A stretch of DNA of 64,000 nt from Acidobacteriota bacterium (lineage in GTDB: Bacteria; Acidobacteriota; Thermoanaerobaculia; UBA5066). Shown here one piece after another: positions 26,247-35,229 of this stretch (position 1 is the stretch's first letter; each line of letters starts with the position of its first letter). A program made the position numbers and the translations under genes. The stretch covers positions 62,001 to 126,000 of the forward strand of contig JADJVE010000006.1 in NCBI GenBank assembly GCA_016716715.1. The letters are read 5' to 3'. The notes below the pieces were generated by a model that was given only the letters and a program-made list of their open reading frames with translations, did no database searches and was not told the origin of the DNA.

Positions 26247-26402
26247 GCGCGTTCGACGGCGCGAGACGAATCCCTCATTGGGACCATAATGCCGGTGGGA
26301 TCGACGCTTTGCCGAACACTCCAGATAGACGACTGGACCCTCAAAGGCGCCCGCGGCGCGTCGCCGCGTAAACCCCGGAGGCGGAAATTGCGTCCTCAAG
26401 AC

Positions 26403-27503
26403 ATGTTCTTCGGTGCGGGCGGCGGCCGATTCACCCGGATCCTGCTCGGGGCCGGCGCCATTCTTCTGGCGCACGGGGGCCTCGACGGCGCGGATCCCGG
26501 TACTTCCTTCCACCTCGCCCTCGCGCCGCGCGCCTCCGCGGCACGGCCGCTCGCCGCGCGCACGTCGTCTTTTCTCCAGATGTACCCGCGCGCGCCGTTC
26601 TCGCCCGTCGTCGAGGCCGAGATCTACCAGATCCCGACGATCGATGGGGCTCTCGCAGTCTGGACGGCTGGCTGGGGCCTGAACGGCGACGGCTCGCAGA
26701 ACCCGACGACGTCATGGGGCTACAACACGCGCTCGGGCGCGCAGTTCGACCCCGCGTTTCGGATGATGGAGTTGACCTTCGAGGCAAGCTACCTCAACTC
26801 TTATGGCTTCCACCAAGCGGAGGCGTATTTTCAATTCCAGGACCTCGACGGCACCTACCGAAGGCCCATCCAATTCGAGGTCCCGTTCGAGGGGCCGAAC
26901 GCCCTCAAGACGATCGGGTTCACGAGCACGGACTGGTTCTCGTTCCTCGACGAGACGAGCCAGCGGCAGCGCGTGAAGATCTACGACATCTTTGCGCTCG
27001 CTCTGAACGTGCCATTCTTCTTCACGGACACGCCGGACTGTGCGGGCTGCGGCACGAACGTCGGCCTCAGGCCTCAGGGTCCCGGAGAGATCGCAATCAT
27101 CAAGGACCTGAACAACGTGCTGGGCGACCTCAGGGTTTCGGCCGTGACGGCCGACGCGCTTTTCGGCAACGGCTCCGGAATCACGGGTCTGAACGCCTCG
27201 GCGATCACGAGCGGGACGCTGCCGGAGTCGGTTCTTCCGGCGAGCGTCCGCTCCTCGTCCCGCACAGCCGTCGCCGTCCGCGCCGGGGCCGTAGGTCAGG
27301 CCGTGCTCCGCAGCGGGAAGGCCGTCGTCGCGACGACGGCGGTCAGCGCCGGGTCGCGGATTTTCCTATCCTATGCCGGAGCCTCCGGCCAGCTAGGAAG
27401 CCTGTTCGTGGGCGGAATCGCGGACGGCGCGAGCTTCGAAATCCGCAGCACCTCGCCCACAGACGACTCGCCCGTGAACTACTGGATCCTCGACGACCGC
27501 TAG
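26403..27503 (+). CDS. Secreted protein with tail-fibre-like C-terminus, function unknown
   Basis: A 366-residue predicted exported protein. A hydrophobic N-terminus (about 10-30) precedes a novel-looking domain of about 220 residues rich in aromatics (EIYQIPTIDGALAVWTAGWG, FTDTPDCAGCGTNVG). Near residue 255 lies FGNGSGITGLNASAITSGTLPESVLP, a pattern common in phage tail fibres and in bacterial proteins with the same trimerisation-type linker. The last 75 or so residues (RIFLSYAGASGQLGSLFVGG, FEIRSTSPTDDSPVNYWILDD) resemble the small beta-sandwich ending many tail-fibre-like proteins. ATG at 26403 is chosen by the signal-peptide-like start; no ribosome site is seen. A surface-binding role is inference. 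The stop interlocks in a CTAG with the next gene. Confidence 0.6.
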   Translation: MFFGAGGGRFTRILLGAGAILLAHGGLDGADPGTSFHLALAPRASAARPLAARTSSFLQMYPRAPFSPVVEAEIYQIPTIDGALAVWTAGWGLNGDGSQNPTTSWGYNTRSGAQFDPAFRMMELTFEASYLNSYGFHQAEAYFQFQDLDGTYRRPIQFEVPFEGPNALKTIGFTSTDWFSFLDETSQRQRVKIYDIFALALNVPFFFTDTPDCAGCGTNVGLRPQGPGEIAIIKDLNNVLGDLRVSAVTADALFGNGSGITGLNASAITSGTLPESVLPASVRSSSRTAVAVRAGAVGQAVLRSGKAVVATTAVSAGSRIFLSYAGASGQLGSLFVGGIADGASFEIRSTSPTDDSPVNYWILDDR

Positions 27504-28390
27504 TCCGGAGGCGGCCGCCGGATGCGACAGCGATAAACCGCCGTCTTTACGAGAATCGACTCGCGCTCCATCGAACGGTATCGAGCCGCAAGCCGCCCGA
27601 GGTCGACCTCGTCCACGGCGAAGTACTCCAGGCTCGTCGTCTCGCACGTGAGTCCGGCCGCCGCGAACGCCTCCAGAAATTCATGATGGCGATGACGGTT
27701 CGGCGTCCCGCGATTCGAGCCCATCAGGGACCAGAGCCAGTCCGGGAATCGGAGGAACGTCAGCGGATCGCGGTACTGGATCCAGCAGTCGTGAGGGCCG
27801 AAGTCGACCCGGTGTGTCGCGATTCCTCCCGGCGAGAGAAGGCGGGCCGTCGTCTCGGCGAAAGCCCTGATGTCCGACACGTGCTCGGCGACCTGATAGG
27901 AACAGACGACGTCGAATGAGCGGGCCGATTCGACACTCTCGATCGACCGTGAGATCGTCTGAACCCGGTCGGGGTAGGCATCCGGGAAACGACGGGCCTC
28001 GAGGTACGACGGCCACGGCATCGCCGGAAACGCCGCCGGCCAGGCCGTTTCGATCGCGCCGTACCACTTCTTCGCCTCGTCCGAGCCGTAGGGCCCCGGG
28101 AAGCGATCGATCGCCGTGTACGAGTGGGCTCCGGCTGCCAGCAGCGCGAGGCCGGACGTCAAATAGTCGCCCGGTCCGATTTCCGCGATGTGGAGGCCCG
28201 TGACGCTCTTCAGCTCAGCGAGGAGATGTCGGGTCGCCTGGAACGCGTAACGTTCCAGGAAATCCTCGTCGCCCCGCAGCGCCTGCATCGTCCGGGCGCG
28301 TCGAAGGCGCCACGCGCGGACCGGCGGCAGCGCCATCAGGAGATTTTTCGCAATCTCCTTCGTCACGTCGGCCGCTAGGTTCCGGGTCAT
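27500..28390 (-). CDS. SAM-dependent methyltransferase
   Basis: A 296-residue protein with a methyltransferase core: HIAEIGPGDYLTSGLALL near residue 72 for motif I, SYTAIDRFPGPYG for the acidic loop after strand 2, SFDVVCSYQVAEHVSDIRAFAETTARLLSPGGIATHRVDFG for motifs IV-VI. The last stretch carries several His residues (GTPNRHRHHEFLEAF) and may contribute to substrate binding. ATG at 28390 is preferred because an AGGTGG site lies 8 bases before it; GTG at 28402 is possible. It follows the SBBP gene by 68 bases on the same strand. Substrate unknown; the neighbourhood suggests a surface polymer. Confidence 0.72.
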   Translation of the reverse strand: MTRNLAADVTKEIAKNLLMALPPVRAWRLRRARTMQALRGDEDFLERYAFQATRHLLAELKSVTGLHIAEIGPGDYLTSGLALLAAGAHSYTAIDRFPGPYGSDEAKKWYGAIETAWPAAFPAMPWPSYLEARRFPDAYPDRVQTISRSIESVESARSFDVVCSYQVAEHVSDIRAFAETTARLLSPGGIATHRVDFGPHDCWIQYRDPLTFLRFPDWLWSLMGSNRGTPNRHRHHEFLEAFAAAGLTCETTSLEYFAVDEVDLGRLAARYRSMERESILVKTAVYRCRIRRPPPD

Positions 28391-28458
28391 TGCGTCCGCC
28401 ACCTATACCATGGCGGGTGCTTCGTGGACGTTTCAGAGGCGTCGGAGCCGACGAGGCC

Positions 28459-31428
28459 TCATGGAGGCGACCCGACGGCGGGCTTGTCGGTGGGCAGTCC
28501 CCACTGCTCTGCGGTGGAGGTTCCGGCGCTGCTCCTCACGATCCACCACGTGCCGGTCGAGGGCCGGTAGATCGCAAGGTCCGTCTTGCCATCCCCGTCG
28601 TAGTCGCCGGGCGCCGGAATGTCGGTCGCAAGACCGAACGCCCGCGCGGTAAACGAGACGTCGGTGCTCCGAAGGATCCACCACGTGCCGGTCGACGGCC
28701 GGTAGATCGCAACGTCCGTCTTGCCGTCCCCGTCGAAATCTCCGGCCACAGGAATGTCCCCGCCGGCGCCAAAGGTCGTGATGAATGAACCGCCACTGCT
28801 CCTGAGGATGAACCACGTGCCGCTGCTCGGGCGGAAGACCGCGATGTCCGTCCTTCCGTCGCCGTCGTAGTCGCCCGGCACGGGAACGTCTCCGCTCACT
28901 CCCCACGCTTGGATCTGGGCGCTGGCGTCGCTGCTCCTCAGCACGTACCACGTGCCGCCGCGAAAGACCGCAATGTCGGCCTTGCCATCCCCGTCGTAAT
29001 CGCCAGGCACGGGAACGTCCGTGGAAATGCCCCACTGTTGGACCGCGGGAGTCCCGGTCGTGCTCCGGAGGATCCACCAGGTCCCCGTGCGGTAGATCGC
29101 GACGTCGGCCTTTCCGTCCCCGTCGTAGTCGCCCGGCACGGGAAGGTCGGTCGAGTTGCCGAATGTGCGTGCACTGACCGCCCCGTTGACGCTCTGGTGG
29201 GTCCACCACGTGCCGCTCGACGGCCGGTAGACCGTGACGTCGGTCTTGCCGTCGCCGTCGAAATCGCCGTTCGTCACGGCGAAGCCGGAAAATTTCGTGA
29301 CGAACGCATCGGTGCCCGCTCCACCGAACGTCCCCTGGAGCGGACCCAGCGTCGGGAAATTTGTGGAGCTGGTCTCCCCGGTGACGTAGGCACTCCCGGC
29401 ACCGTCCAGGGCGATCCCGTAGGCGTGCTCGCCCCCCGTGCTCCCGCCCAGATACGTGCTGTACGTGAGGGCGCTCCCCGCGGCGTTGAGCCTGCTGACG
29501 AACGCGTCGCCCGTCCCCCCCCGGACGGACTGGAACGGGGCCACCGTGGGAAAATCGGTCGAGCTCGTGAATCCGCAGACCGTGGCGTTGCCACCGCCGT
29601 CCACCGCGATGGCGTAGGCACGCTCTCCCCCGCTGCCGCCGAGATAGGTGCTGTATGTCAGGGCGTTCCCGGCCACGTTGAGCTTGGCCACGAACGCGTC
29701 CTCTCCGGGGCCGCCCCGTGCCGGTTGCAGAGGCGAGGCCGTTGGAAAGTTGATGGAATCGGTGTATCCGGCGACGTACGCATTCCGGGCCGAGTCGATC
29801 GCGATCCCGTTGACGGCGTCATAGGCCGTGCCGCCCAGGTACGTGCTGTAGAAGAGCGCGCTGCCCGCCGCGTTGAACTTCACGACGAAGCCGTCACTCG
29901 TCCCGCCGCCGTTTCCCGGCTGGATCGTGCTCGTGCCCGCGCCGGGGAAATTGCTCGAAGCGGTCGTGCCGCCCACGTACGCGTTGCCGTCGGCGTCCAC
30001 GGCGATGGCGCCGCCGTCGAGGCTGTATTCGCTGCCGTTCCCGCCCAGATACGTGCTGTAGACGAGGCCGTTGCCCGCTGCATTGATCCTGGTGACGAAG
30101 GCGTCGAAGCTTCCAATCGAACCGTTCTGCGACTGGAAGGGAAACACCGTCGGGAAATTGCCCGGACCGTTCACGGAGCTCGTGTGGCCCGTGACGTAGG
30201 CGTCGAAGAAAGCGTCTACCGCGATGCCGTAGCCCCGCTCGGTCCCACTACCACCCAGGTAGGTGCTGTACACCAGGGCGTTGCCCGCGGGATTGATCTT
30301 GGTGATGAAGGCATCGCCGCCGCCGCCGTACACCCCCTGAATGGCGCCTACCTTGGGGTAGGGGATGTTCCCGATCCCCGCAACGGTGGGGGAATCCGTC
30401 TCGCCCGTCACGTACGCGGCGCCCGTGCTGTCCACCGCGATGGCGTAAGCCGTGTCCAATCCGCTTCCGCCCAGATACGTGCTGTAGACGGTGGCGGTGC
30501 CCGTGGCGTTGAGCTTCGTGACGAACACGTCGCCGCTCCCCAGCAGGTTGGGCTGGATCGGACTCCCGCCCGTGCCGGGGAAGAGGGTAGACGTGGTCCC
30601 GCCCGTGACGTACGCGTTGCCGTTGCCGTCCACGGCGATCGCCTGGCCAATGTCGTTTCCGGTGCCGCCGAGGTACGTGGAGTACGAAAGCACCGGGTCG
30701 ATGATGAGCGGCCGGGTCGTGTCGTAGCGGGAGATTCGAAAGCCGACGCGGCCGTTCGCGCGCAACACGTAGCCCCCGCCCACCGGCTCGCGCCTCCCGT
30801 CGGCCTCCTGGTAGATCACGGGCCTCCGCTGGACGATGTCGCCCTGCGCGGTCCGGAGCACCATGTTGCCTTCCGGATCGAGCGAGAGCTTCTGCACGCC
30901 TTCGAAGGCCAGTGCGACGCGCCCGGGATCGGCGCCCGGGGCGACCACGATGTCGTACTCCAGCTGTCGCTGGTTGCCGTAATAGACGAGGTCGATGCCG
31001 GGATACACGCCGGCATACTTCACTCTCGCGTAACTCGGCACGTCGCGCTGCCATCGCGCGGGATCGTCGCCGATGAAGTAGTTGCTCGTGCCGGGCAGCG
31101 GATCGAGTCCCATGACCTGGGGATGCCGGGTCGCGCCCGCGAGCCGCATGCGCACCACCGCCGCGGACCCGCGCGGCGTCGGCGCGCGCAGCGTCAGGAC
31201 CGCTTCCGTCCGGGTGAGGAAAAGGCCGTAACCCGGGCCTCGGGCGACGAACTTCACCCGATCGTCGGCCTGACCCTGATTTGCCTCGAAGCTCAGCGGC
31301 AGTGTGCCGTAGCCCGCCGGGCCCGGAACGCCCTTTCCATCGACCCCGAGGGCGACGATCGCCGCCCCGAGAATGACCAATGCCGAGAGACACCTCCCCC
31401 GCACTCGTTCGTCCGGCCGACATTTCAT
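28459..31428 (-). CDS. Secreted SBBP-repeat / FG-GAP beta-propeller protein
   Basis: A 989-residue secreted protein in three parts. After a signal peptide (about 1-32) comes an N-terminal domain of about 200 residues (LSFEANQGQADDRVKFVARG, VYPGIDLVYYGNQRQLEYD) that regularly precedes SBBP repeats. A central array follows of about eight SBBP repeats of roughly 55-60 residues built on YSTYLGGSG-x-D-x-A-x-AIAVD-x-x-G-x-AYVTG. The last 270 or so residues hold six D-x-D-G-D-G-K FG-GAP loops alternating with GTWW strands, close to the blades of the genes at 17054 and 18633. It has no PCR..DTR domain. Such proteins are thought to be exported propellers for binding; no enzyme motif is seen. A TAGGAT box lies 21 bases before the ATG. 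Confidence 0.85.
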   Translation of the reverse strand: MKCRPDERVRGRCLSALVILGAAIVALGVDGKGVPGPAGYGTLPLSFEANQGQADDRVKFVARGPGYGLFLTRTEAVLTLRAPTPRGSAAVVRMRLAGATRHPQVMGLDPLPGTSNYFIGDDPARWQRDVPSYARVKYAGVYPGIDLVYYGNQRQLEYDIVVAPGADPGRVALAFEGVQKLSLDPEGNMVLRTAQGDIVQRRPVIYQEADGRREPVGGGYVLRANGRVGFRISRYDTTRPLIIDPVLSYSTYLGGTGNDIGQAIAVDGNGNAYVTGGTTSTLFPGTGGSPIQPNLLGSGDVFVTKLNATGTATVYSTYLGGSGLDTAYAIAVDSTGAAYVTGETDSPTVAGIGNIPYPKVGAIQGVYGGGGDAFITKINPAGNALVYSTYLGGSGTERGYGIAVDAFFDAYVTGHTSSVNGPGNFPTVFPFQSQNGSIGSFDAFVTRINAAGNGLVYSTYLGGNGSEYSLDGGAIAVDADGNAYVGGTTASSNFPGAGTSTIQPGNGGGTSDGFVVKFNAAGSALFYSTYLGGTAYDAVNGIAIDSARNAYVAGYTDSINFPTASPLQPARGGPGEDAFVAKLNVAGNALTYSTYLGGSGGERAYAIAVDGGGNATVCGFTSSTDFPTVAPFQSVRGGTGDAFVSRLNAAGSALTYSTYLGGSTGGEHAYGIALDGAGSAYVTGETSSTNFPTLGPLQGTFGGAGTDAFVTKFSGFAVTNGDFDGDGKTDVTVYRPSSGTWWTHQSVNGAVSARTFGNSTDLPVPGDYDGDGKADVAIYRTGTWWILRSTTGTPAVQQWGISTDVPVPGDYDGDGKADIAVFRGGTWYVLRSSDASAQIQAWGVSGDVPVPGDYDGDGRTDIAVFRPSSGTWFILRSSGGSFITTFGAGGDIPVAGDFDGDGKTDVAIYRPSTGTWWILRSTDVSFTARAFGLATDIPAPGDYDGDGKTDLAIYRPSTGTWWIVRSSAGTSTAEQWGLPTDKPAVGSPP

Positions 31429-31448
31429 TGTTGCCCCCGCTGCGCGGC

Positions 31449-31455
31449 TATCCTA
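31449..31455. promoter_or_regulatory. Overlapping divergent -10 boxes (TATCCT / TAGGAT)
   Basis: The patch CTATCCTATG reads TATCCT on the plus strand (31449-31454) and TAGGAT on the minus strand (31450-31455). One A+T-rich element could thus serve both the SBBP gene (leader about 15 bases) and the sugar-dehydrogenase gene (leader about 70 bases). No -35 was recognised. Confidence 0.3.
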
Positions 31456-31529
31456 TGACAGAGACTCTTTCGCAGGAAATCGCGAGTTTTCCGCGGCTCG
31501 TTGCCTCCGAACACTCCCTGAGGGATTTG

Positions 31530-33179
31530 ATGCACTTTCGACGTTTCGGTGTCCGCTCCGCCGTCTGGAGGGCTGTCGGCCTGACCTCGCTGGCGCTTTC
31601 CCTCCCCGCGCCCGCCATCACGCTCCCGCCGGGATTCGGTGATGCGCTCGTGGCCACGGTCGGGGCGCCGACGGCGCTGGCCTTCTTGCCGGACGGGCGG
31701 CTGCTCGTGGCAACACAAGGCGGTGCGCTGCGCATCGTCTCCGGTGGGACATTGCTTCCGACGCCGGCGCTCTCGCTCGGCTCGGCGGTGTGCTCGAACG
31801 GGGAGCGCGGCCTTCTTGGCGTGGCGATCGATCCGTCGTTCGCGGCGAATCACTACGTCTACCTGTACTACACGTTCAACAAGAACGCTGCAGGTTGCCC
31901 GGGAAGCAACGCCACGACTCCCGTCGAACGGATCTCGCGCTTCACGATGGACGTCCCCACGCTGAACGTGATCAACCCGGCGACGGAGCTCTTCCTCCTC
32001 GACGGCGTCACGAACTTCGCGGGGAACCACAACGGCGGGCAGCTGCGCGTCGGGCCCGACGGGTATCTCTACGCCGGCACGGGCGACGGCGGCTGCGACT
32101 ATGCGGGCGACAGCGGCTGCGCGGGAGCGAACGATGCTTCGCGCGACCGCAACATCCTCAACGGGAAGATCGTGCGCATCGCGACGGACGGCTCCGTGCC
32201 GCCCACGAACCCGTTCCTCGGCGCGGGCACGGCGCGCTGCAACGCGGGCCCGTCGGCGGCGGGCACGATCTGCCAGGAGACGTTCGCGTGGGGCTTCCGC
32301 AACGCGTTCCGCTTCGCGTTCAGGCCCTCCGACGGCGCGCTCACGGTGAACGACGTGGGCCAGGGCGCGTGGGAGGAGATCGACCTCGTGCAGGCGGGCG
32401 GCGACTACGGCTGGCCCTGCCGCGAGGGCGCGCACACGGCGCTCACGTCGGGCAAGTGCAGCCCCACGCCCATGGGCCTTCTCGATCCGTACTTCGAGTT
32501 TCCTCACGGGACGATTCCCGGCACGACCACATCGGGCTGCGGGTCGATCACGGGCGGCGCATGGGTGCCCGCGGGAGCGTGGCCCGCGACCTACGACGGG
32601 ACGTACATGTTCGCGGACTTCAACTGCGGAGCGATCGCGCGCCTGACGCCGGGCGGTCCGCCCGCCGCGTCCGACTTCGCGACCGGCCTCGGCTCGTCGA
32701 CCGTCGTGGACCTCCTCTTCGGGCCGTCGCCGACGGGGACGTCGCTCTACTACACGACGTACGCGGGCGGCGGACAGGTGCGCCGCGTCGACTACGCGGT
32801 GACGCTGCCGCCGGCCGCGACGCTCACGACACTCACGCCGTGCCGGGCGATCGACACGCGCGGGAACGATGCGCCCGCGCTGCAGACGAACGGCACACGG
32901 ACGTTCGTGATGACGGGTCGCTGCGGCGTGCCCGCGGGCGCCGCAGCGGTGGCCGCTAACGTGACGGTGACGGGCTCGATTGCGGCGGGAGGCGTGCGCC
33001 TGGGGCCAGCGGGAACGACGCCGCAACTCGACGCCGTCAGGTTCCGCGCGGGCCAGACGCGCGCAAACAACGCGGCGCTCGGCCTCTTCGGGACGCCGGC
33101 GGGCAGCCTGACGGTGTCGACGACGGTTCCGTCGGGAACCGTGCACGTGATCGTGGACGTCACGGGTTACTGGCAGTAG
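31530..33179 (+). CDS. PQQ-type soluble aldose sugar dehydrogenase with C-terminal PCR..DTR domain
   Basis: A 549-residue secreted protein. A signal peptide (about 1-28) leads into a six-bladed propeller of the Asd/YliI/sGDH type: NGERGLLGVAIDPSFAANHY, NFAGNHNGGQLRVGPDGYLY with the catalytic-type His, GTGDGGCDY, WGFRNAFRFAF. Such enzymes oxidise sugars in the periplasm with PQQ. The last 114 residues (from TPCRAIDTRG to VDVTGYWQ) are the C-terminal domain shared with four other proteins here. ATG at 31530 has GAGGG 6 bases upstream; an in-frame ATG at 31455 is less likely. The 3' end overlaps the convergent membrane-protein gene by 20 bases. Confidence 0.85.
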   Translation: MHFRRFGVRSAVWRAVGLTSLALSLPAPAITLPPGFGDALVATVGAPTALAFLPDGRLLVATQGGALRIVSGGTLLPTPALSLGSAVCSNGERGLLGVAIDPSFAANHYVYLYYTFNKNAAGCPGSNATTPVERISRFTMDVPTLNVINPATELFLLDGVTNFAGNHNGGQLRVGPDGYLYAGTGDGGCDYAGDSGCAGANDASRDRNILNGKIVRIATDGSVPPTNPFLGAGTARCNAGPSAAGTICQETFAWGFRNAFRFAFRPSDGALTVNDVGQGAWEEIDLVQAGGDYGWPCREGAHTALTSGKCSPTPMGLLDPYFEFPHGTIPGTTTSGCGSITGGAWVPAGAWPATYDGTYMFADFNCGAIARLTPGGPPAASDFATGLGSSTVVDLLFGPSPTGTSLYYTTYAGGGQVRRVDYAVTLPPAATLTTLTPCRAIDTRGNDAPALQTNGTRTFVMTGRCGVPAGAAAVAANVTVTGSIAAGGVRLGPAGTTPQLDAVRFRAGQTRANNAALGLFGTPAGSLTVSTTVPSGTVHVIVDVTGYWQ

Positions 33180-33981
33180 CAGCGGCTGCGCCGCGTCTCA
33201 TTGCCGGAGTGGCGATGCCGGCAAGACGCTGGACGCCGGTCGCGATCGCGATGGCGAGCGGCGGCGCGACGGCGTAGTAGATCTTCAGAGCCGGCGTCCC
33301 GTGGATCACGCCGAACGCAAACGGCCTCTCGCCGTGCAGTTCGCGAATGCCGAGAAGGGCGTACCCGACGTACTCGACCGCCACGAGGACGGCGGCGTAG
33401 GCCGCCCACGTCGCCGCGGTCGCGAGCCACCACGGAAGGACGGCGTTCTGCAGCAGGCCGAAGAAACGAAGGACCGCGAAGAGGCCGGCGCTCCACCAGA
33501 GGAAGGCCCACCAGTTGATCCCGCGGGAGTTGAAGAACTCCACGTTGTAGCGGTAGCCGTAGAAGGTCACCCAGACCGCCGACACCGTGACGGCGACCGC
33601 CAGGTCGCGGACGACGGGCCCCGTCCGGAGCGCCGCGGAGCGCCCCCATTTCTCGAACCGCGCCTTGAGGCGCAGGGCCACCAGGCCTCCGAGCAGGCCG
33701 ACCAGGATGTCGGTGTTCTGATCGAGGAGGATCTCCGGCCGGAAGACGTTGATCGCGAGGTACGTAAACTCGATCTCGACGAGCTCGTAGAAGAACAGAA
33801 GAAGGAACAGAACGAAAAACGGTCGCGAGATTCGTCGGGCCGCAAGGACCAGCAGCAGCATCCCACCCAAGAAGAAGTGGACGATCGACCAGATGTCGAA
33901 GAAGCAGAAAGGCGTCTGGACGAGGACCGTGTACAGAAAGTCCGTCTTCGCGAGGATCAGCCGGTAGAGATCCTGAAGCAT
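33160..33981 (-). CDS. Polytopic membrane protein of unknown function
   Basis: A 273-residue membrane protein with about seven hydrophobic segments (for example residues 28-48 and 52-78, then four or five after 125). Charged motifs are few: YELVEIEFTYLAINVFRPEILLDQNTDILVGLLGG near residue 65 stands out, with acidic residues placed inside a membrane region. I do not recognise the family. It stands alone, flanked by secreted-protein genes, and its last 20 bases overlap the sugar-dehydrogenase gene on the other strand. No Shine-Dalgarno or TANNNT box at the usual distance is visible before the ATG. Confidence 0.55.
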   Translation of the reverse strand: MLQDLYRLILAKTDFLYTVLVQTPFCFFDIWSIVHFFLGGMLLLVLAARRISRPFFVLFLLLFFYELVEIEFTYLAINVFRPEILLDQNTDILVGLLGGLVALRLKARFEKWGRSAALRTGPVVRDLAVAVTVSAVWVTFYGYRYNVEFFNSRGINWWAFLWWSAGLFAVLRFFGLLQNAVLPWWLATAATWAAYAAVLVAVEYVGYALLGIRELHGERPFAFGVIHGTPALKIYYAVAPPLAIAIATGVQRLAGIATPAMRRGAAAATASNP

Positions 33982-34158
33982 TCTTGAGAGCGAAACCTGG
34001 CCGAAAGTATGCCGGGGGCGCCCGCAACCGGGACTGAAGCATCTGCACCATGCGGCCGGGCGTTGTTCGGCCTAGATTCACCTCTGAGGAGCAACTCGAT
34101 CGGGTAGGCGTGTCACCCACGCTACGGGAGTGGTCCGGCTCCTCGAAGGGGAGGTTCC

Positions 34159-35229
34159 ATGCGCAAGGCGCTCCTGGTTCTCGCCACCGTCACCTGCCTT
34201 CTCTCCTCGGCGGCCGCGGCACAGCTCGTCAACTCGTTTCACTTCGTTCCGGTCGTCGCCAAGGCCGGCGGGCTCAACGGCACCTTCTGGCAGAGCGACC
34301 TCTCGATCTCCAACCTCGGCGCCTCCACCGTCACCGTCGGGGCCAAGTATTTCCCCTCCGATATCGCCAACACGTTCAACGGGACCTTCCCGAAGAACGT
34401 CTCCATCGGCGCGGGACAGACTCTCCTGGTGCAGGACGTGCTCGGAAGCTGGTTCCCCTCGGCGGGTCAGGGGAAGGGTTTCCTCATCCTCGCCGATGTG
34501 ACGCCGGTCAACTGCAACGTCTCGAGCCCGCCCACGGCCTTTCCCGGCCTTCTCGCCGTCAACTCGCGGACCTACAACACGGGCGACCCGAAAGGGACGT
34601 ACAGCACGGCCGCCGACCCGAACCTCCTCGGGATGAACTGGACGACCTTCCCGTCGGTCATTCCGGGGGTTCGCCACACGGGAACGACCGCCCCCGGCTT
34701 CCGGACCAACCTGTCGGCCGCCAACTTCTCGACAACCCGCATTGTGATCGAGATCCGAATCTATACCGCGAGCGGCTTCCTCGTCATGGAGCGCGCGGAG
34801 ACCGTCGAGGCCCTTTCCTTCAGACAGTGGACTTTGGCGGACCTCGGTGTGCCGAACCTCGGCGCTGGCGCCGGTCGGATCGAGGTCCGCCTCGCCGGCG
34901 CGCTCGTCGCCGATCCCTGCGCCTCGGTGGCCGACACCTTCTGCTCGAACCCGTGCGACCCACAGAAGTGCCCAACAAAGTACGCGATGAAAAGCCAGCC
35001 GACCTTCTTCGTCTACGGCTCGACGACCGACAACGGCACGGGCGACGGCGTCCTTCTCTCGCCAGTCGTCGACTGGCAGGGCTACAACAAGTGGGTCGGC
35101 GACTACACGGATCAGCACTGCCCCAGCATCAAGGCCTACCAGAGTAATTTGCTGACGGACTGGTTCAAGGCGCGGGGCTTCATCGAACCCAACCCGCCGC
35201 CGAAGTTCCAGAAGGTGGGTAGCCACTAA
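34159..35229 (+). CDS. Secreted protein of unknown function
   Basis: A 356-residue protein with a clear signal peptide (MRKALLVLATVTCLLSSAAAAQ, cleavage near 21). The mature part begins VNSFHFVPVVAKAGGLNGTFWQSDLSISNLG, a pattern that looks like the N-terminal beta-sandwich of a family of exported proteins in Acidobacteria-like genomes (from memory). A Cys-rich patch, four Cys within DPCASVADTFCSNPCDPQKC near residue 253-272, probably forms disulfides. No PCR..DTR domain and no catalytic motif are seen. ATG at 34159 has a GGGAGG site 5 bases upstream. The stop overlaps the convergent ABC-ATPase stop (CTAA). Confidence 0.65.
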   Translation: MRKALLVLATVTCLLSSAAAAQLVNSFHFVPVVAKAGGLNGTFWQSDLSISNLGASTVTVGAKYFPSDIANTFNGTFPKNVSIGAGQTLLVQDVLGSWFPSAGQGKGFLILADVTPVNCNVSSPPTAFPGLLAVNSRTYNTGDPKGTYSTAADPNLLGMNWTTFPSVIPGVRHTGTTAPGFRTNLSAANFSTTRIVIEIRIYTASGFLVMERAETVEALSFRQWTLADLGVPNLGAGAGRIEVRLAGALVADPCASVADTFCSNPCDPQKCPTKYAMKSQPTFFVYGSTTDNGTGDGVLLSPVVDWQGYNKWVGDYTDQHCPSIKAYQSNLLTDWFKARGFIEPNPPPKFQKVGSH

